From positions 1-32,572 of the forward strand of contig NZ_MOBR01000046.1 of the NCBI RefSeq assembly GCF_003732705.1: 32,572 nt of DNA, read 5' to 3'. The translations under genes and the position numbers were made by a program. Positions 15,690 to 24,114 of this stretch are shown piece after piece. This DNA comes from Pseudomonas frederiksbergensis (GTDB lineage: Bacteria; Pseudomonadota; Gammaproteobacteria; Pseudomonadales; Pseudomonadaceae). How positions within the stretch are numbered: the first letter of the stretch is position 1; each line of letters opens with the position of its first letter. Below the pieces are notes generated by a model. The model saw only the letters and a list, made by a program, of their open reading frames with translations, ran no database searches and was not told where the DNA came from.

Positions 15690-16355
15690 TCAGGACTCCT
15701 GGTCGTGCCGATTGACCCGCTCTTCCAACTTGTTCTGCAGGTGCGACAGCACCGTGGCCAGAATCCAGTAGATCAGCGCGGCGGCGAGATACATGGTGAA
15801 CACTTCGAAAGTCCGGGCGGTGATCAATTGCGCCTGACGGAACAGTTCCGGCACCTGGATGGTGGCGGCCAGCGCCGTGTCCTTGACCAGCGAGATGAAG
15901 CTGTTGCCCAGCGGCGGCAAAGCCGTGCGCATCGCTTGCGGAATGATGGCCCGGCGCAGGGTCTGCGCGCGGGTCATGCCGATACTCGCGGCGGCTTCCC
16001 ATTGGCCACGCTCGATGGAGCTGATCGCGGCACGCAGGATTTCACAGGCGTAGGCGGCCATGTTCAGCGAAAAGCCGATCAGGGCCGCGGGCAGCGGATC
16101 AAGTTCGACGCCCAATTGTGGCAAGCCGTAATAGATCACGAACAGCTGCACCAGCAACGGCGTGCCGCGAAAGAACGACACGTAGATGCGGGCCAGCCAA
16201 CTCACCAGTTTGAAGCGCGACAGGCGCATCAACGCCAGGCCGAAGCCCATCACCAGGCCGAAGAACATCCCGCCCAGGCTCAAGATGACCGTGTAGTACG
16301 CGCCCTTCAGCAGGAAGGGCGCGGAGTCGAGCGCGAGTTGGAAAGCTTCTTCCAT
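15690..16355 (-). CDS. tcyL: L-cystine ABC transporter permease TcyL
   Basis: This is a His/Glu/Gln-type ABC permease (221 aa) with spans near 20-45, 55-80, 85-105 and 190-210. Its EAA-like motif is EAAASIGMTRAQTLRRAIIPQAMRTALPPLGNSFISLVKDTAL. ATG and the preceding binding-protein stop overlap (TAATG), indicating coupling. The last 20 residues (HLQNKLEERVNRHDQES) are a charged cytoplasmic tail. The AGGAG in its 3' end serves the ATPase gene. Confidence 0.85.
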   Translation of the reverse strand: MEEAFQLALDSAPFLLKGAYYTVILSLGGMFFGLVMGFGLALMRLSRFKLVSWLARIYVSFFRGTPLLVQLFVIYYGLPQLGVELDPLPAALIGFSLNMAAYACEILRAAISSIERGQWEAAASIGMTRAQTLRRAIIPQAMRTALPPLGNSFISLVKDTALAATIQVPELFRQAQLITARTFEVFTMYLAAALIYWILATVLSHLQNKLEERVNRHDQES

Positions 16356-17155
16356 TATTTGGTGACGTCAGCTTGGAAGTATTTTTCCGAGATCTTGGCC
16401 AGGGTGCCGTCGGCACGCAGCTCGTCGAGTGCCTTGTTCACTGCAGCCAACAGCTCTGGTTCGCCTTTACGCAGGGCAATACCGGATTCCTGGCGGGAGA
16501 ATGCCTGGCCAGCAGCCACGGTTTTCGGTGCTTTCTTGGCGTATTCAAGCGCAGCCAGACGGTCGATCAGGATGGCGTCGGTACGGCCGTTGTTCAGGTC
16601 TGCGAACTTGGTCGGATCATCGTCGTAAGTGCGCACGTCAGCACCCGGCACGTTGGCGCGGACCCACTGTTCGTAGTTGGTGCCCAGGCCTACACCGACT
16701 TTCTTGCCGGTCAGGTCAGCGGCTGTCTTGATGTTCAGCGCGGCTTCCTTGCTCTTCAGCACCAGCGCCTGAATCCCGGAGATGGTGTAAGGCTCGGAGA
16801 AGTCATACTTCTTCTTGCGCTCGTCGGAGATGGTCACCTGGTTGACCACCAGGTCCAGACGCTTGGATTCCAGAGCGGCGAGGATGCCGTCCCACTTGGT
16901 TGGCTGAATCTTGGCTTTAACACCCAGTTTTTTGGCCAGGGCTTCGGAGAGCTCGACTTCGAAGCCAGCCAGTTTGCCGTCGGCGTCGACGAAACTGAAC
17001 GGTGGGTAAGTGCCTTCCAGGCCGACGTTGATCACGCCTGCGTCCTTGATTTTTTGCAGCTGCTCACCGGCAACCGCTTGCCCCAACAGGCCGGCGCTCA
17101 ATGCCAGGCCCAGCGAACCTACCAGCAGGTTGCGACGTAGTGCGGAAAAATTCAT
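16355..17155 (-). CDS. tcyJ: L-cystine-binding periplasmic protein TcyJ (FliY)
   Basis: This is a periplasmic solute-binding protein family 3 member (266 aa). The signal peptide spans about residues 1-29 (ending GQAVA-GE). The mature N-terminus INVGLEGTYPPFSFVDADGKLAGFEVELSEALAKKLG and the pair SKRLDLVVNQVTISDERKKKYDFSEPY are characteristic of FliY/TcyJ. It is first in the operon. An AT-rich upstream region with a short inverted repeat (ATTCT-N5-AGAAT) at 17331-17346 probably holds its promoter and regulator site. Confidence 0.87.
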   Translation of the reverse strand: MNFSALRRNLLVGSLGLALSAGLLGQAVAGEQLQKIKDAGVINVGLEGTYPPFSFVDADGKLAGFEVELSEALAKKLGVKAKIQPTKWDGILAALESKRLDLVVNQVTISDERKKKYDFSEPYTISGIQALVLKSKEAALNIKTAADLTGKKVGVGLGTNYEQWVRANVPGADVRTYDDDPTKFADLNNGRTDAILIDRLAALEYAKKAPKTVAAGQAFSRQESGIALRKGEPELLAAVNKALDELRADGTLAKISEKYFQADVTK

Positions 17156-17330
17156 GACAAGCCCCTGTGTTTTCTTATGGAAGACGCTATTAGGAATGTT
17201 GGCAAAATCGGGATTTGAACGATTGCGATATCCTGCCCTAAAGCAGCTTATGCGTCTCGCGCCAAATTCGCCTGCGGCGCGACTATATGACGGCGTTGTT
17301 AGATAGGAAAATACTAAATATCGATTTTGT

Positions 17331-17346
17331 TATTCTTTTATAGAAT
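17331..17346 (-). promoter_or_regulatory. Candidate sulfur-regulator box upstream of tcyJ
   Basis: Minus strand ATTCTATAAAAGAATA lies in a strongly AT-rich stretch about 180 bp upstream of tcyJ. It resembles the ATTC-nn-AAAAG motif before the sfnB-like and tau operons, with one extra base in the spacer, and is itself an inverted repeat ATTCT/AGAAT. Confidence 0.3.
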
Positions 17347-17357
17347 ATGTGACGCAT

Positions 17358-17462
17358 GATCGTTCCCACGCTCTGCGTGGGAATGCCTCAAGGGACGCGG
17401 AGCGTTCCATTGGGACGCGGAGCGTCCCGGGCTGCATTCCCACGCAGAGCGTGGGAACGATC
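17358..17462. repeat. REP/REPIN-type palindromic element
   Basis: Copy 4 of the large family. The two inner hairpins both carry the GGGACGC variant, one with an imperfect partner (GCGTTCC). The right outer arm ends 2 bp before the dcyD stop codon. Confidence 0.9.
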
Positions 17463-17464
17463 GG

Positions 17465-18457
17465 TCAAAGGAAGTCTTTATAGGCAAACAACGCTGGCGC
17501 CCCGCCGGTGTGCAGGAAGATGATCGGGCCGTCGTCAAACCGCCCGCGCCCGATGCCATCCAGTAACCCGGCCATGGCCTTGCCGGTGTACACCGGATCA
17601 AGCAGCAAACCTTCCTGACCCGCCACCAGTTTCACCGCCGACAACGTCCCGGCGTTCGGCTCGCCATAACGCGGGCCGAAGTATTCATCCCACAGTTCAA
17701 CCTTGAACGTCTTCGGCAGGCTCACACCCAGCAACTCGGCCGTGCGCTCGGCCAGCCCTTGGACTTTCGGCCTCTGATCTTCCTCACTGCGGGAAACCGT
17801 CACCCCGATCACTGGCAAATCCGGGAGTACTTCGCTCAACGCCAACGCCAGACCGCTGTGGGTGCCGGCACTGCCTGACGCCAGGACTACGGCGGCGAAT
17901 TGCAGGCCGGTGTCCTTGATCTGTTCAGCCAGTTCCAGCCCCGCACGCACGTAACCCAAAGCGCCCAAGGCATTGGAGCCACCGATCGGTACCAGATACG
18001 GTTTCTTGCCGTTGTTGCGCAGGCGATCGGCCAAGGCTTGCAGTTGGTCGTCAGCGTTATCGAGGTTCTCCACCAGCTCGACCTTGGCATCGAACAGGTC
18101 CAGCAGCAGGCGATTGCCGTTGCCGACATAGTTGGCGTCGTCGGTGCCCAGCGGGTTTTCCAGCAGCGCCACACAACCCAGGCCCAGTTTGGCGGCGATG
18201 GCCGCCGTCTGGCGCACGTGGTTGGACTGCAGCGCACCGGCGGTGATCAAAGTGTCGGCGCCCTGGGCCAACGCGTCGGCGGCCAGGTATTCGAGTTTGC
18301 GCAGCTTGTTGCCGCCCATGGCCAGCGGCGTCAGGTCATCGCGCTTGACGTACACGTCGCGGCCCAGCCAGGTCGACAGACGTTCAAGTTTTTCCAGGGC
18401 GGTGGGATGGCCGAGCAGGTCGAGGCGATTAAAGCGGGCAAGCGATTGTTTGATCAT
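17465..18457 (-). CDS. dcyD: D-cysteine desulfhydrase (PLP enzyme)
   Basis: This is a fold-type II pyridoxal-phosphate enzyme of the ACC deaminase/D-cysteine desulfhydrase family (330 aa). It converts D-cysteine to pyruvate, sulfide and ammonia. The PLP lysine is K51 in AMGGNKLRKLEYL. The substrate loop TAGALQSNHVRQTAAIAAKLG, the phosphate-binding glycines VLASGSAGTHSGLAL, and the C-terminal LDPVYTGKAMAGLLDGI and IIFLHTGG are all present. The ATG at 18457 gives the normal family N-terminus; the frame runs open to 18703 but without homologous sequence. It lies downstream of no other gene and next to the cystine importer. A related sugar or amino acid deaminase role (ACC) is less likely in this context. 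Confidence 0.85.
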   Translation of the reverse strand: MIKQSLARFNRLDLLGHPTALEKLERLSTWLGRDVYVKRDDLTPLAMGGNKLRKLEYLAADALAQGADTLITAGALQSNHVRQTAAIAAKLGLGCVALLENPLGTDDANYVGNGNRLLLDLFDAKVELVENLDNADDQLQALADRLRNNGKKPYLVPIGGSNALGALGYVRAGLELAEQIKDTGLQFAAVVLASGSAGTHSGLALALSEVLPDLPVIGVTVSRSEEDQRPKVQGLAERTAELLGVSLPKTFKVELWDEYFGPRYGEPNAGTLSAVKLVAGQEGLLLDPVYTGKAMAGLLDGIGRGRFDDGPIIFLHTGGAPALFAYKDFL

Positions 18458-18523
18458 GGGTCCGTACTGGCGGGGAGAGATGTCAGGACTATAGGCACGC
18501 CTATTTGTACGGGCAACCGCCAA

Positions 18524-18539
18524 TCGCTTATATCCGAAT
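18524..18539 (-). promoter_or_regulatory. Candidate sulfur-regulator box upstream of dcyD
   Basis: Minus strand ATTCGGATATAAGCGA lies about 70 bp upstream of the dcyD start. It is a weak match to the ATTC-nn-AAAAG motif seen before tcyJ, tauA and the sfnB-like operon, with A-to-T in the core. It also lies in the divergent promoter region of the serine acetyltransferase gene. Confidence 0.22.
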
Positions 18540-18647
18540 GTATTGATCACAGCACAATTGGTTCTTAATTCGGCCTCAAGCCCTTGCCGTAAAGTAATCG
18601 CCGTCAGTGCGGCCAGACAGTCCGGCCGCCCGTGAGGAGTTTTTACC

Positions 18648-19574
18648 GTGAGCGAGCGTTCCAGCCATTGGCAATTGCAGACCATCGTCAGCCAACTGCG
18701 CACGGCGCGTGATCAATGGCGTGCACAAAACGGCCGCGCCAGCGGCGAGCAGGGTGGTCGCGAGCTGCCGTCCCGGGCGGCGATGGCGGAGATTCTCGAA
18801 GCCTTGTGCGGTGCGTTGTTCCCGATGCGCCTGGGGCCGGTGGATTTGCGCGAAGAGAGTGAAGACTTCTATGTCGGCCACACCCTTGATGTCGCACTGA
18901 ATGCGTTGTTGGCTCAGGCGCGGCTCGAACTGCGTTATGCCGCTCGCCACAGTGACCAGGCCGACACCGAAGTCGAGGCCAAGACGATCCAGATCATCCA
19001 GGACTTTGCCCTCGCGCTGCCGGGGCTGCGCAGTTTGTTGGACACCGACGTGCTGGCGGCCTATCACGGCGACCCGGCGGCCCGCAGTGTCGATGAAGTG
19101 CTGTTGTGCTATCCGGGAATTCTGGCGGTGATTCACCATCGCCTGGCCCACCATTTGTACCGCGCCGGGTTGCCGTTGCTGGCGCGGATCAGCGCGGAAA
19201 TCGCCCACTCCGCTACCGGCATCGACATTCATCCGGGCGCGCAGATTGGCCGCAGCTTCTTTATCGATCACGGGACGGGTGTGGTGATCGGCGAGACCGC
19301 GATCATTGGCGAGCGGGTGCGGATTTATCAGGCCGTGACGTTAGGCGCCAAGCGTTTTCCTTCTGATGAAGACGGGCAGTTGCAGAAGGGCCATCCGCGG
19401 CATCCGATTGTCGAGGACGATGTGGTGATTTATGCCGGGGCGACGATTCTGGGGCGGATCACCATCGGCAAGGGCTCGACGATTGGCGGCAATGTGTGGC
19501 TGACCCGTAGTGTGCCGGCGGGGTGCAACCTGACCCAGGCGAATTTGCAGCATGATGATGGGACGCAGAAGTAA
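18648..19574 (+). CDS. epsC: Serine O-acetyltransferase, EpsC/CysE type
   Basis: This enzyme acetylates L-serine with acetyl-CoA to O-acetylserine, the first step of cysteine synthesis (308 aa). An N-terminal helical domain (about 1-165) is followed by a left-handed beta-helix of hexapeptide repeats (about 185-290): GIDIHPGAQIGRSFFIDHGTGVVIGETAIIGERVRIYQAVTLGAKRF, with the catalytic His in IDHGTG and the acetyl-CoA-binding GNVWLTRSVPAGCN. The GTG start has GAGGAG 9 nt upstream. It is divergent from dcyD, so synthesis and degradation of cysteine share one control region. A REP element lies shortly past the stop. Pseudomonas usually has a second cysE near iscR; this longer EpsC form is the additional one. 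Confidence 0.85.
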   Translation: MSERSSHWQLQTIVSQLRTARDQWRAQNGRASGEQGGRELPSRAAMAEILEALCGALFPMRLGPVDLREESEDFYVGHTLDVALNALLAQARLELRYAARHSDQADTEVEAKTIQIIQDFALALPGLRSLLDTDVLAAYHGDPAARSVDEVLLCYPGILAVIHHRLAHHLYRAGLPLLARISAEIAHSATGIDIHPGAQIGRSFFIDHGTGVVIGETAIIGERVRIYQAVTLGAKRFPSDEDGQLQKGHPRHPIVEDDVVIYAGATILGRITIGKGSTIGGNVWLTRSVPAGCNLTQANLQHDDGTQK

Positions 19575-19591
19575 ATCCTGAGATCTCGGCC

Positions 19592-19702
19592 GATCGTTCC
19601 CACGCTCTGCGTGGGAATGCCTCCACGGACGCTCCGCGTTCGGCTGTAGATGGGACGCGGAGCGTCCCGGGCTGCATTCCCACGCAGAGCGTGGGAACGA
19701 TC
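19592..19702. repeat. REP/REPIN-type palindromic element
   Basis: Copy 5 of the large family, just past the serine acetyltransferase gene. The left inner hairpin is degraded (GGACGCTCCGCGTT), the right one intact (GGGACGCGGAGCGTCCC). Outer arms are complete. Confidence 0.9.
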
Positions 19703-19808
19703 TTTTGGCAGTGAACGAATCCTCCACCCCCCGCGTCATACCCTTCCTTGAGCTAGCGTAGGAAAGCGACCGCCGAGCCCTGCGATTAGTCCTTAGCACG
19801 CTATTCAT

Positions 19809-19838
19809 GTTTAACTTGAACGCTCATTCAAGTTAAAC
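19809..19838. promoter_or_regulatory. BetI operator upstream of the BCCT transporter gene
   Basis: A perfect 12-bp inverted repeat (GTTTAACTTGAA and TTCAAGTTAAAC) is separated by 6 bp. Its core TTGAACGCTCATTCAA fits the TTGAACG-nn-C-type palindrome known for BetI, the choline-responsive TetR repressor of bet genes. It lies about 90 bp upstream of the start codon. The promoter itself cannot be assigned with confidence. Confidence 0.75.
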
Positions 19839-19929
19839 CGCCGGTTTGCTGCCCGCTCACAACAGGAGGCTTGCCCTTGCCGAGTCCGTTATTGATTGCC
19901 CGGTTTCACCCCCTTGAGGCGCACTGTTC

Positions 19930-21924
19930 ATGAGTGCACCGTCCACCCTTCCAAGCGGCCAGGTCCGCATGAATCCGCCGGTGTTTTACTTCGCGGCGGG
20001 TTTCATCCTGTTGTTCGGCATCGTTGTAATAGCCTTCCCGAAACAGGCCGGTGCCTGGTTGCTGGAAGCGCAAAACTGGGCGGCCAATACGGTCGGCTGG
20101 TACTACATGCTCGCGATGACCCTGTACCTGGTCTTCGTGGTGGTCACCGCCTTGTCCGGCTACGGCAAGATCAAGCTCGGAGCCGACCACGACGAACCCG
20201 AATTCAGTTACCTGTCCTGGGCCGGCATGCTGTTCGCCGCCGGGATCAGCATTACGCTGTTTTTCTTTTGCGTGTCCGAACCGCTGACCCATTTGGCACA
20301 GCCACCCCAAGGCACCGCCGGTACGCCGGAAGCGGCGCGGCAGGCAATGCAGATTCTGTTTCTGCACTGGGGTTTGCATGGCTGGGGCGTGTTCGCTTTT
20401 GTTGGCATGGCCCTGGCTTACTTTGCCTACCGGCATAACCTGCCGCTGGCCCTGCGTTCGGCGCTGTACCCGCTGATTGGCAAGCGCATCAACGGCCCGA
20501 TCGGCTACGCAGTGGATGGCTTCGGCATCATCGCCACGGTGTTCGGCCTCGGCGCGGACATGGGTTTCGGCGTGCTGCACCTCAACTCGGGTCTGGACTA
20601 CCTGTTCGGCATCGCTCACACCCACTGGATTCAGGTCGGCCTGATTACATTGATGATGGGCGCGGCGATCATCGTTGCGGTGTCCGGCGTCGATAAAGGC
20701 GTGCGGGTCATGTCCGATATCAACATGCTGCTGGCCTGCGCGTTGCTGTTGTTCGTGTTGTTTGCAGGTCCCACTCAGCACCTGCTCAACACCCTGATCC
20801 AGAACATCGGCGACTACCTCGGCGCGTTGCCGATGAAGAGTTTCGACCTCTACGCCTACGACAAACCCAGCGACTGGCTCGGCGGCTGGACGGTGTTCTA
20901 CTGGGCCTGGTGGATTGCATGGTCGCCATTCGTGGGCCTGTTCATCGCGCGGATTTCCCGTGGCCGGACCATCCGCGAATTCGTCTTCGGCGTGCTGCTG
21001 ATTCCGCTCGGTTTCACCCTGGCGTGGATGTCGATCTTCGGCAACAGCGCCATCGATCAGGTGCTCAATCACGGCATGACAGCGCTCGGTATGTCCGCCA
21101 TCGATAACCCGTCGATGACCTTGTACCTGCTGCTGGAAACCTACCCGTGGAGCAAAACCGTGATCGCGGTCACGGTGTTCATCAGCTTCGTATTCTTCGT
21201 GACGTCCGCCGACTCCGGCACCGTGGTCCTCTCGACACTGTCCGCCAAGGGCGGCAACCCGGATGAAGACGGGCCGAAATGGCTGCGGGTATTCTGGGGC
21301 GCGATGACCGCGCTGGTGACCAGTGCGTTGCTGTTCTCCGGCAGCATCGATGCGCTGAAGTCGGCCGTGGTGCTGACCTCGCTGCCGTTCTCGATGATCC
21401 TGCTGCTGATGATGTGGGGGCTGCACAAGGCGTTCTACCTGGAATCCCAGAAGCAGATCGCGCAGATGCATTCTCTGGCACCGGTGTCCGGTTCCAAGCG
21501 TGGAGGCTGGCGTCAGCGCTTGAGTCAGGCGGTGCATTTCCCGTCGCGGGATGAGGTTTATCGCTTCCTCGAAACCACGGTGCGACCGGCGATTGAAGAA
21601 GTGACGGCCGTTTTTGTCGAGAAGGGCTTGAACGTGGTCGCTCAGCCGGACCCGGCCAACGACAGCGTCAGCCTGGAAATCGGCCACGGCGAGCAGCATC
21701 CGTTCATCTATCAGGTGCAGATGCGCGGTTACTTCACACCGTCGTTCGCCCGTGGCGGCATGGGTTCCAAGCAACTCAACAACCGTCGTTACTACCGTGC
21801 TGAAGTGCATTTGAGCGAAGGCAGTCAGGACTACGATCTGGTGGGTTACACCAAGGAACAGATAATCAACGACATCCTCGACCAGTACGAACGGCACATG
21901 CAGTTCCTGCACCTGGTTCGTTGA
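19930..21924 (+). CDS. betT: BCCT-family choline/betaine transporter, BetT type
   Basis: This is an inner-membrane sodium- or proton-coupled carrier of the betaine/choline/carnitine family (664 aa), with about 12 spans between residues 15 and 500. The family signature is visible: WTVFYWAWWIAWSPFVGLFIARISRGRTIREF, including the Trp-rich box of TM8. GADMGFGVLHLNSGLDYLFG corresponds to the glycine stretch of TM3. A long cytoplasmic C-terminal domain (about 510-664) matches the BetT subgroup, where it tunes the response to osmolarity. The BetI operator upstream supports choline as substrate and induction by choline. It is convergent with a small membrane protein gene 17 bp away. Confidence 0.87.
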   Translation: MSAPSTLPSGQVRMNPPVFYFAAGFILLFGIVVIAFPKQAGAWLLEAQNWAANTVGWYYMLAMTLYLVFVVVTALSGYGKIKLGADHDEPEFSYLSWAGMLFAAGISITLFFFCVSEPLTHLAQPPQGTAGTPEAARQAMQILFLHWGLHGWGVFAFVGMALAYFAYRHNLPLALRSALYPLIGKRINGPIGYAVDGFGIIATVFGLGADMGFGVLHLNSGLDYLFGIAHTHWIQVGLITLMMGAAIIVAVSGVDKGVRVMSDINMLLACALLLFVLFAGPTQHLLNTLIQNIGDYLGALPMKSFDLYAYDKPSDWLGGWTVFYWAWWIAWSPFVGLFIARISRGRTIREFVFGVLLIPLGFTLAWMSIFGNSAIDQVLNHGMTALGMSAIDNPSMTLYLLLETYPWSKTVIAVTVFISFVFFVTSADSGTVVLSTLSAKGGNPDEDGPKWLRVFWGAMTALVTSALLFSGSIDALKSAVVLTSLPFSMILLLMMWGLHKAFYLESQKQIAQMHSLAPVSGSKRGGWRQRLSQAVHFPSRDEVYRFLETTVRPAIEEVTAVFVEKGLNVVAQPDPANDSVSLEIGHGEQHPFIYQVQMRGYFTPSFARGGMGSKQLNNRRYYRAEVHLSEGSQDYDLVGYTKEQIINDILDQYERHMQFLHLVR

Positions 21925-21941
21925 TCGGGCGTCGGTGGCGT

Positions 21942-22199
21942 CTAGGTTTTGCTCAGCACCATGAACAGAACCAGCGCCGCCACCGGCACGCTGAACACCA
22001 CCGTGCCGACCACCAGTTCCGAACTTACGGACTGGTTGGCCGTGACCACGCCCACCGCGCCATTAATCACCGTCAGCGCCAGCCACAGCACGACGAAGCT
22101 GTAGGTCAAAGTCTGGCGACTGAAGCCGACTCGCTCGCCGATGTAGAGCATCAGCGCCAGCAGGACCAGGCCGAAGAAGATGATGATAGTGGTGTGCAT
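21942..22199 (-). CDS. Small three-span membrane protein of unknown function
   Basis: This protein has 85 aa from the ATG at 22199, preceded by AGGAG. Three hydrophobic segments are visible (about 3-20, 32-52, 62-82) separated by short polar loops (GERVGFSRQT; NQSVSSE). I do not recognise a named family. Hydrophobicity and the good ribosome site support a real gene; the longer reading to 22271 would run through a REP element and is rejected. It converges on betT with a very short gap and may only be a positional neighbour. Confidence 0.65.
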   Translation of the reverse strand: MHTTIIIFFGLVLLALMLYIGERVGFSRQTLTYSFVVLWLALTVINGAVGVVTANQSVSSELVVGTVVFSVPVAALVLFMVLSKT

Positions 22200-22221
22200 G
22201 GTGTGTGCTCCTGAGTGAATA

Positions 22222-22322
22222 ATCGTTCCCACGCTCTGCGTGGGAATGCAGCCCGTGACGCTCCGCGTCACTGAACGCGGAGCGTCCCCTGAGGCATTCC
22301 CACGCAGAGCGTGGGAACGATC
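22222..22322. repeat. REP/REPIN-type palindromic element
   Basis: Copy 6 of the large family, between the small membrane protein gene and the SDR gene. The first base of the left arm is changed (AATCGTTCCC). Inner hairpins are GTGACGCTCCGCGTCAC and a degraded AACGCGGAGCGTCC. Confidence 0.88.
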
Positions 22323-22333
22323 GGTGTAGGTGC

Positions 22334-23221
22334 TTACAGGTTCACGCTAAGTAGGTCATCAATACCAATTCGCTTGGCAAAATCGATCCGCACCCGCTCC
22401 GAAACCTCCGTGACCTCTGCCGCGCCATCCCCGACAAAATCAATCACCGAGCGCGCCGGCCGTGAGCCCTGGGGCAGTCCGACGATTCGTACGATGTCAT
22501 CGGCCACCGCTTGCGGGTCGGCATCCTCCGGGGTCAACGCACTCAATCGTTCACCGACTTTATCCATCACCCCGTCATATCGAGCATAGGCGTCGCTGCG
22601 CGCGACGTCGGCCGGTTTGCCGGCGCTGGGGAAATGGTCGGTGCCGCGAGTGAACGCACCGGGCACCACGATCGAGGTCTCGATGCCGAAGCGGGTCAGC
22701 TCGTAGGACATGCTCACCGCCAGGGAATCCATCGCCGCTTTGGCGGCGGCATAAGGCCCCATGAACGGTGGGAAACCGCCCTTGGTCGTGGAGCTGCTGA
22801 TCCACAACACCAGCCCCGAACCTTGGGCGCGCATCTGCGGCAACACCGCGCGACTGACCCGCTGGGCGCCGTAGACGTTGGTGTCAAAGACCTTCGTGAT
22901 TTCTTCGACGGTGAAGGCTTCAGTCGGGCCGATCACCAAATGCCCGGCGTTCTGCATCACTGCATCGAGTCGACCTTGCTCCTTGACGATGGTCGCTACC
23001 GCCGCGTCGGCCGACTCCTGGGACAACACGTCCAGTTCCAGTGGATGCAACGCGACGTTGTGCTCGTTGGCCCACAGGCGAATACCGTCGGCCCGGGCGG
23101 CGTTGCGCCCGTTCACGTCACGCATGCTGGCGTAAACGATGTGCCCGGCCCTGGCGAGGGATTCTGCGGCGAGTTTGCCTATACCAGTACCGGCGCCAGT
23201 GATGAGGATTACGTTTTTCAT
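22334..23221 (-). CDS. Short-chain dehydrogenase/reductase (first SDR)
   Basis: This is an NAD(P)-dependent oxidoreductase of the classical SDR fold (295 aa). The cofactor motif TGAGTGIGK lies at about 8-16, QNAG at 90-93, catalytic Ser in LWISSST near 142, and Y157-xxx-K161 (GPYAAAKAAMDSL). The C-terminal part is long for the family (about 45 extra residues), like SDRs of Pseudomonas annotated only generally. The ATG is preceded by AAGGAG. It follows the other SDR gene by 24 bp and is probably cotranscribed, under the divergent LysR regulator. The substrate is unknown. Confidence 0.82.
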   Translation of the reverse strand: MKNVILITGAGTGIGKLAAESLARAGHIVYASMRDVNGRNAARADGIRLWANEHNVALHPLELDVLSQESADAAVATIVKEQGRLDAVMQNAGHLVIGPTEAFTVEEITKVFDTNVYGAQRVSRAVLPQMRAQGSGLVLWISSSTTKGGFPPFMGPYAAAKAAMDSLAVSMSYELTRFGIETSIVVPGAFTRGTDHFPSAGKPADVARSDAYARYDGVMDKVGERLSALTPEDADPQAVADDIVRIVGLPQGSRPARSVIDFVGDGAAEVTEVSERVRIDFAKRIGIDDLLSVNL

Positions 23222-23245
23222 AAGGTTCTCCTTGATTCGGCTGGC

Positions 23246-23986
23246 TTAAACCAGACCACCGTTGACCCGCAGGATTTGCCCGTTGACCCACGCCGAATCC
23301 GGTCCGACCAGGAAGGACACGACGCGGGAAATGTCTTCTGGCTGAGCCAGGCGTTCCAGTGGCGGCATCTTGGCAAAGGTCTGAATTTGCTCTTCGCTCT
23401 TGCCGTGCAGGAACAGGTCGGTCGCCACCGGCCCAGGGGCGACGGCGTTGACCGTGATGTTGCGACCGCGCATTTCCTTGGCGAATACCTGGGTCAGGGA
23501 TTCCACCGCGGCTTTGCTGGCGATGTACACCGCATAGCCCGGCAGGTTCATGCCGACGGTGCTGCTGGAGAAGTTGACGATGCGGCCGCCGCTATTCAGG
23601 CGAGTCGCCGCTTCGCGCAGGGTGTTGAAGGTGCCGCGAGCGTGGATGTTGAAGTTCTGGTCGAACAGTTCGTCCGTGTGTTGCGCCAGTGGCATCACTT
23701 TGAGGATGCCAGCGTTGTTGATCAGCACATCGACCTTGCCCAGTTGCGCTTCGGTTTCGTCGAACATCCGGCGCACGTCATCGGCATTGGCTACGTCAGC
23801 CTTGATCGCTATGGCTTGATGGCCGGCCTGACGCAACTCAACAACCAGTCGGGATGCTTCGGTGGCGCTGCTGGCGTAGTTGATGGCGACGGCAAAACCT
23901 TCGCTGGCCAGTTGTTTGGCGATCACCGCACCGATGCCGCGGGAGGCGCCGGTCACAATGGCAACTTTGGTTGTTTGAGTAGTCAT
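23246..23986 (-). CDS. Short-chain dehydrogenase/reductase (second SDR, FabG-like)
   Basis: This is a classical SDR (246 aa, standard length). It has TGASRGIG at 12-19, NNAG at 90-93, SSSTVG with catalytic Ser near 140, Y154-xxx-K158, and NAVAPGPVATDLF after the active site. The C-terminus DSAWVNGQILRVNGG is typical of 3-oxoacyl-ACP-reductase-like SDRs of secondary metabolism and detoxification. It is first of a two-gene operon divergent from a LysR-type gene with 128 bp between starts, a common layout for a regulator and its target. Confidence 0.83.
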   Translation of the reverse strand: MTTQTTKVAIVTGASRGIGAVIAKQLASEGFAVAINYASSATEASRLVVELRQAGHQAIAIKADVANADDVRRMFDETEAQLGKVDVLINNAGILKVMPLAQHTDELFDQNFNIHARGTFNTLREAATRLNSGGRIVNFSSSTVGMNLPGYAVYIASKAAVESLTQVFAKEMRGRNITVNAVAPGPVATDLFLHGKSEEQIQTFAKMPPLERLAQPEDISRVVSFLVGPDSAWVNGQILRVNGGLV

Positions 23987-24114
23987 GGCGGTGTTTCCTC
24001 TGAAGTTGTTTGCTTTGGGGTGGAGCCAATTTCACATGTTTACCCAGGGCGATAAATGCACGAGAGTTGCCTTGACTGTTCAATATTCGCCAACAACCAA
24101 TCCAGGAGCTGACC

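Noticed and set aside
19906..21912. 668-aa leftward frame opposite betT
   Set aside because: The rightward frame is a clear BCCT transporter with its own operator; the opposite frame is low-complexity His/Gln/Arg sequence.
22511..24055. 514-aa rightward frame across both SDR genes
   Set aside because: It spans two genes with recognisable SDR motifs on the other strand, so it is a codon-bias shadow.
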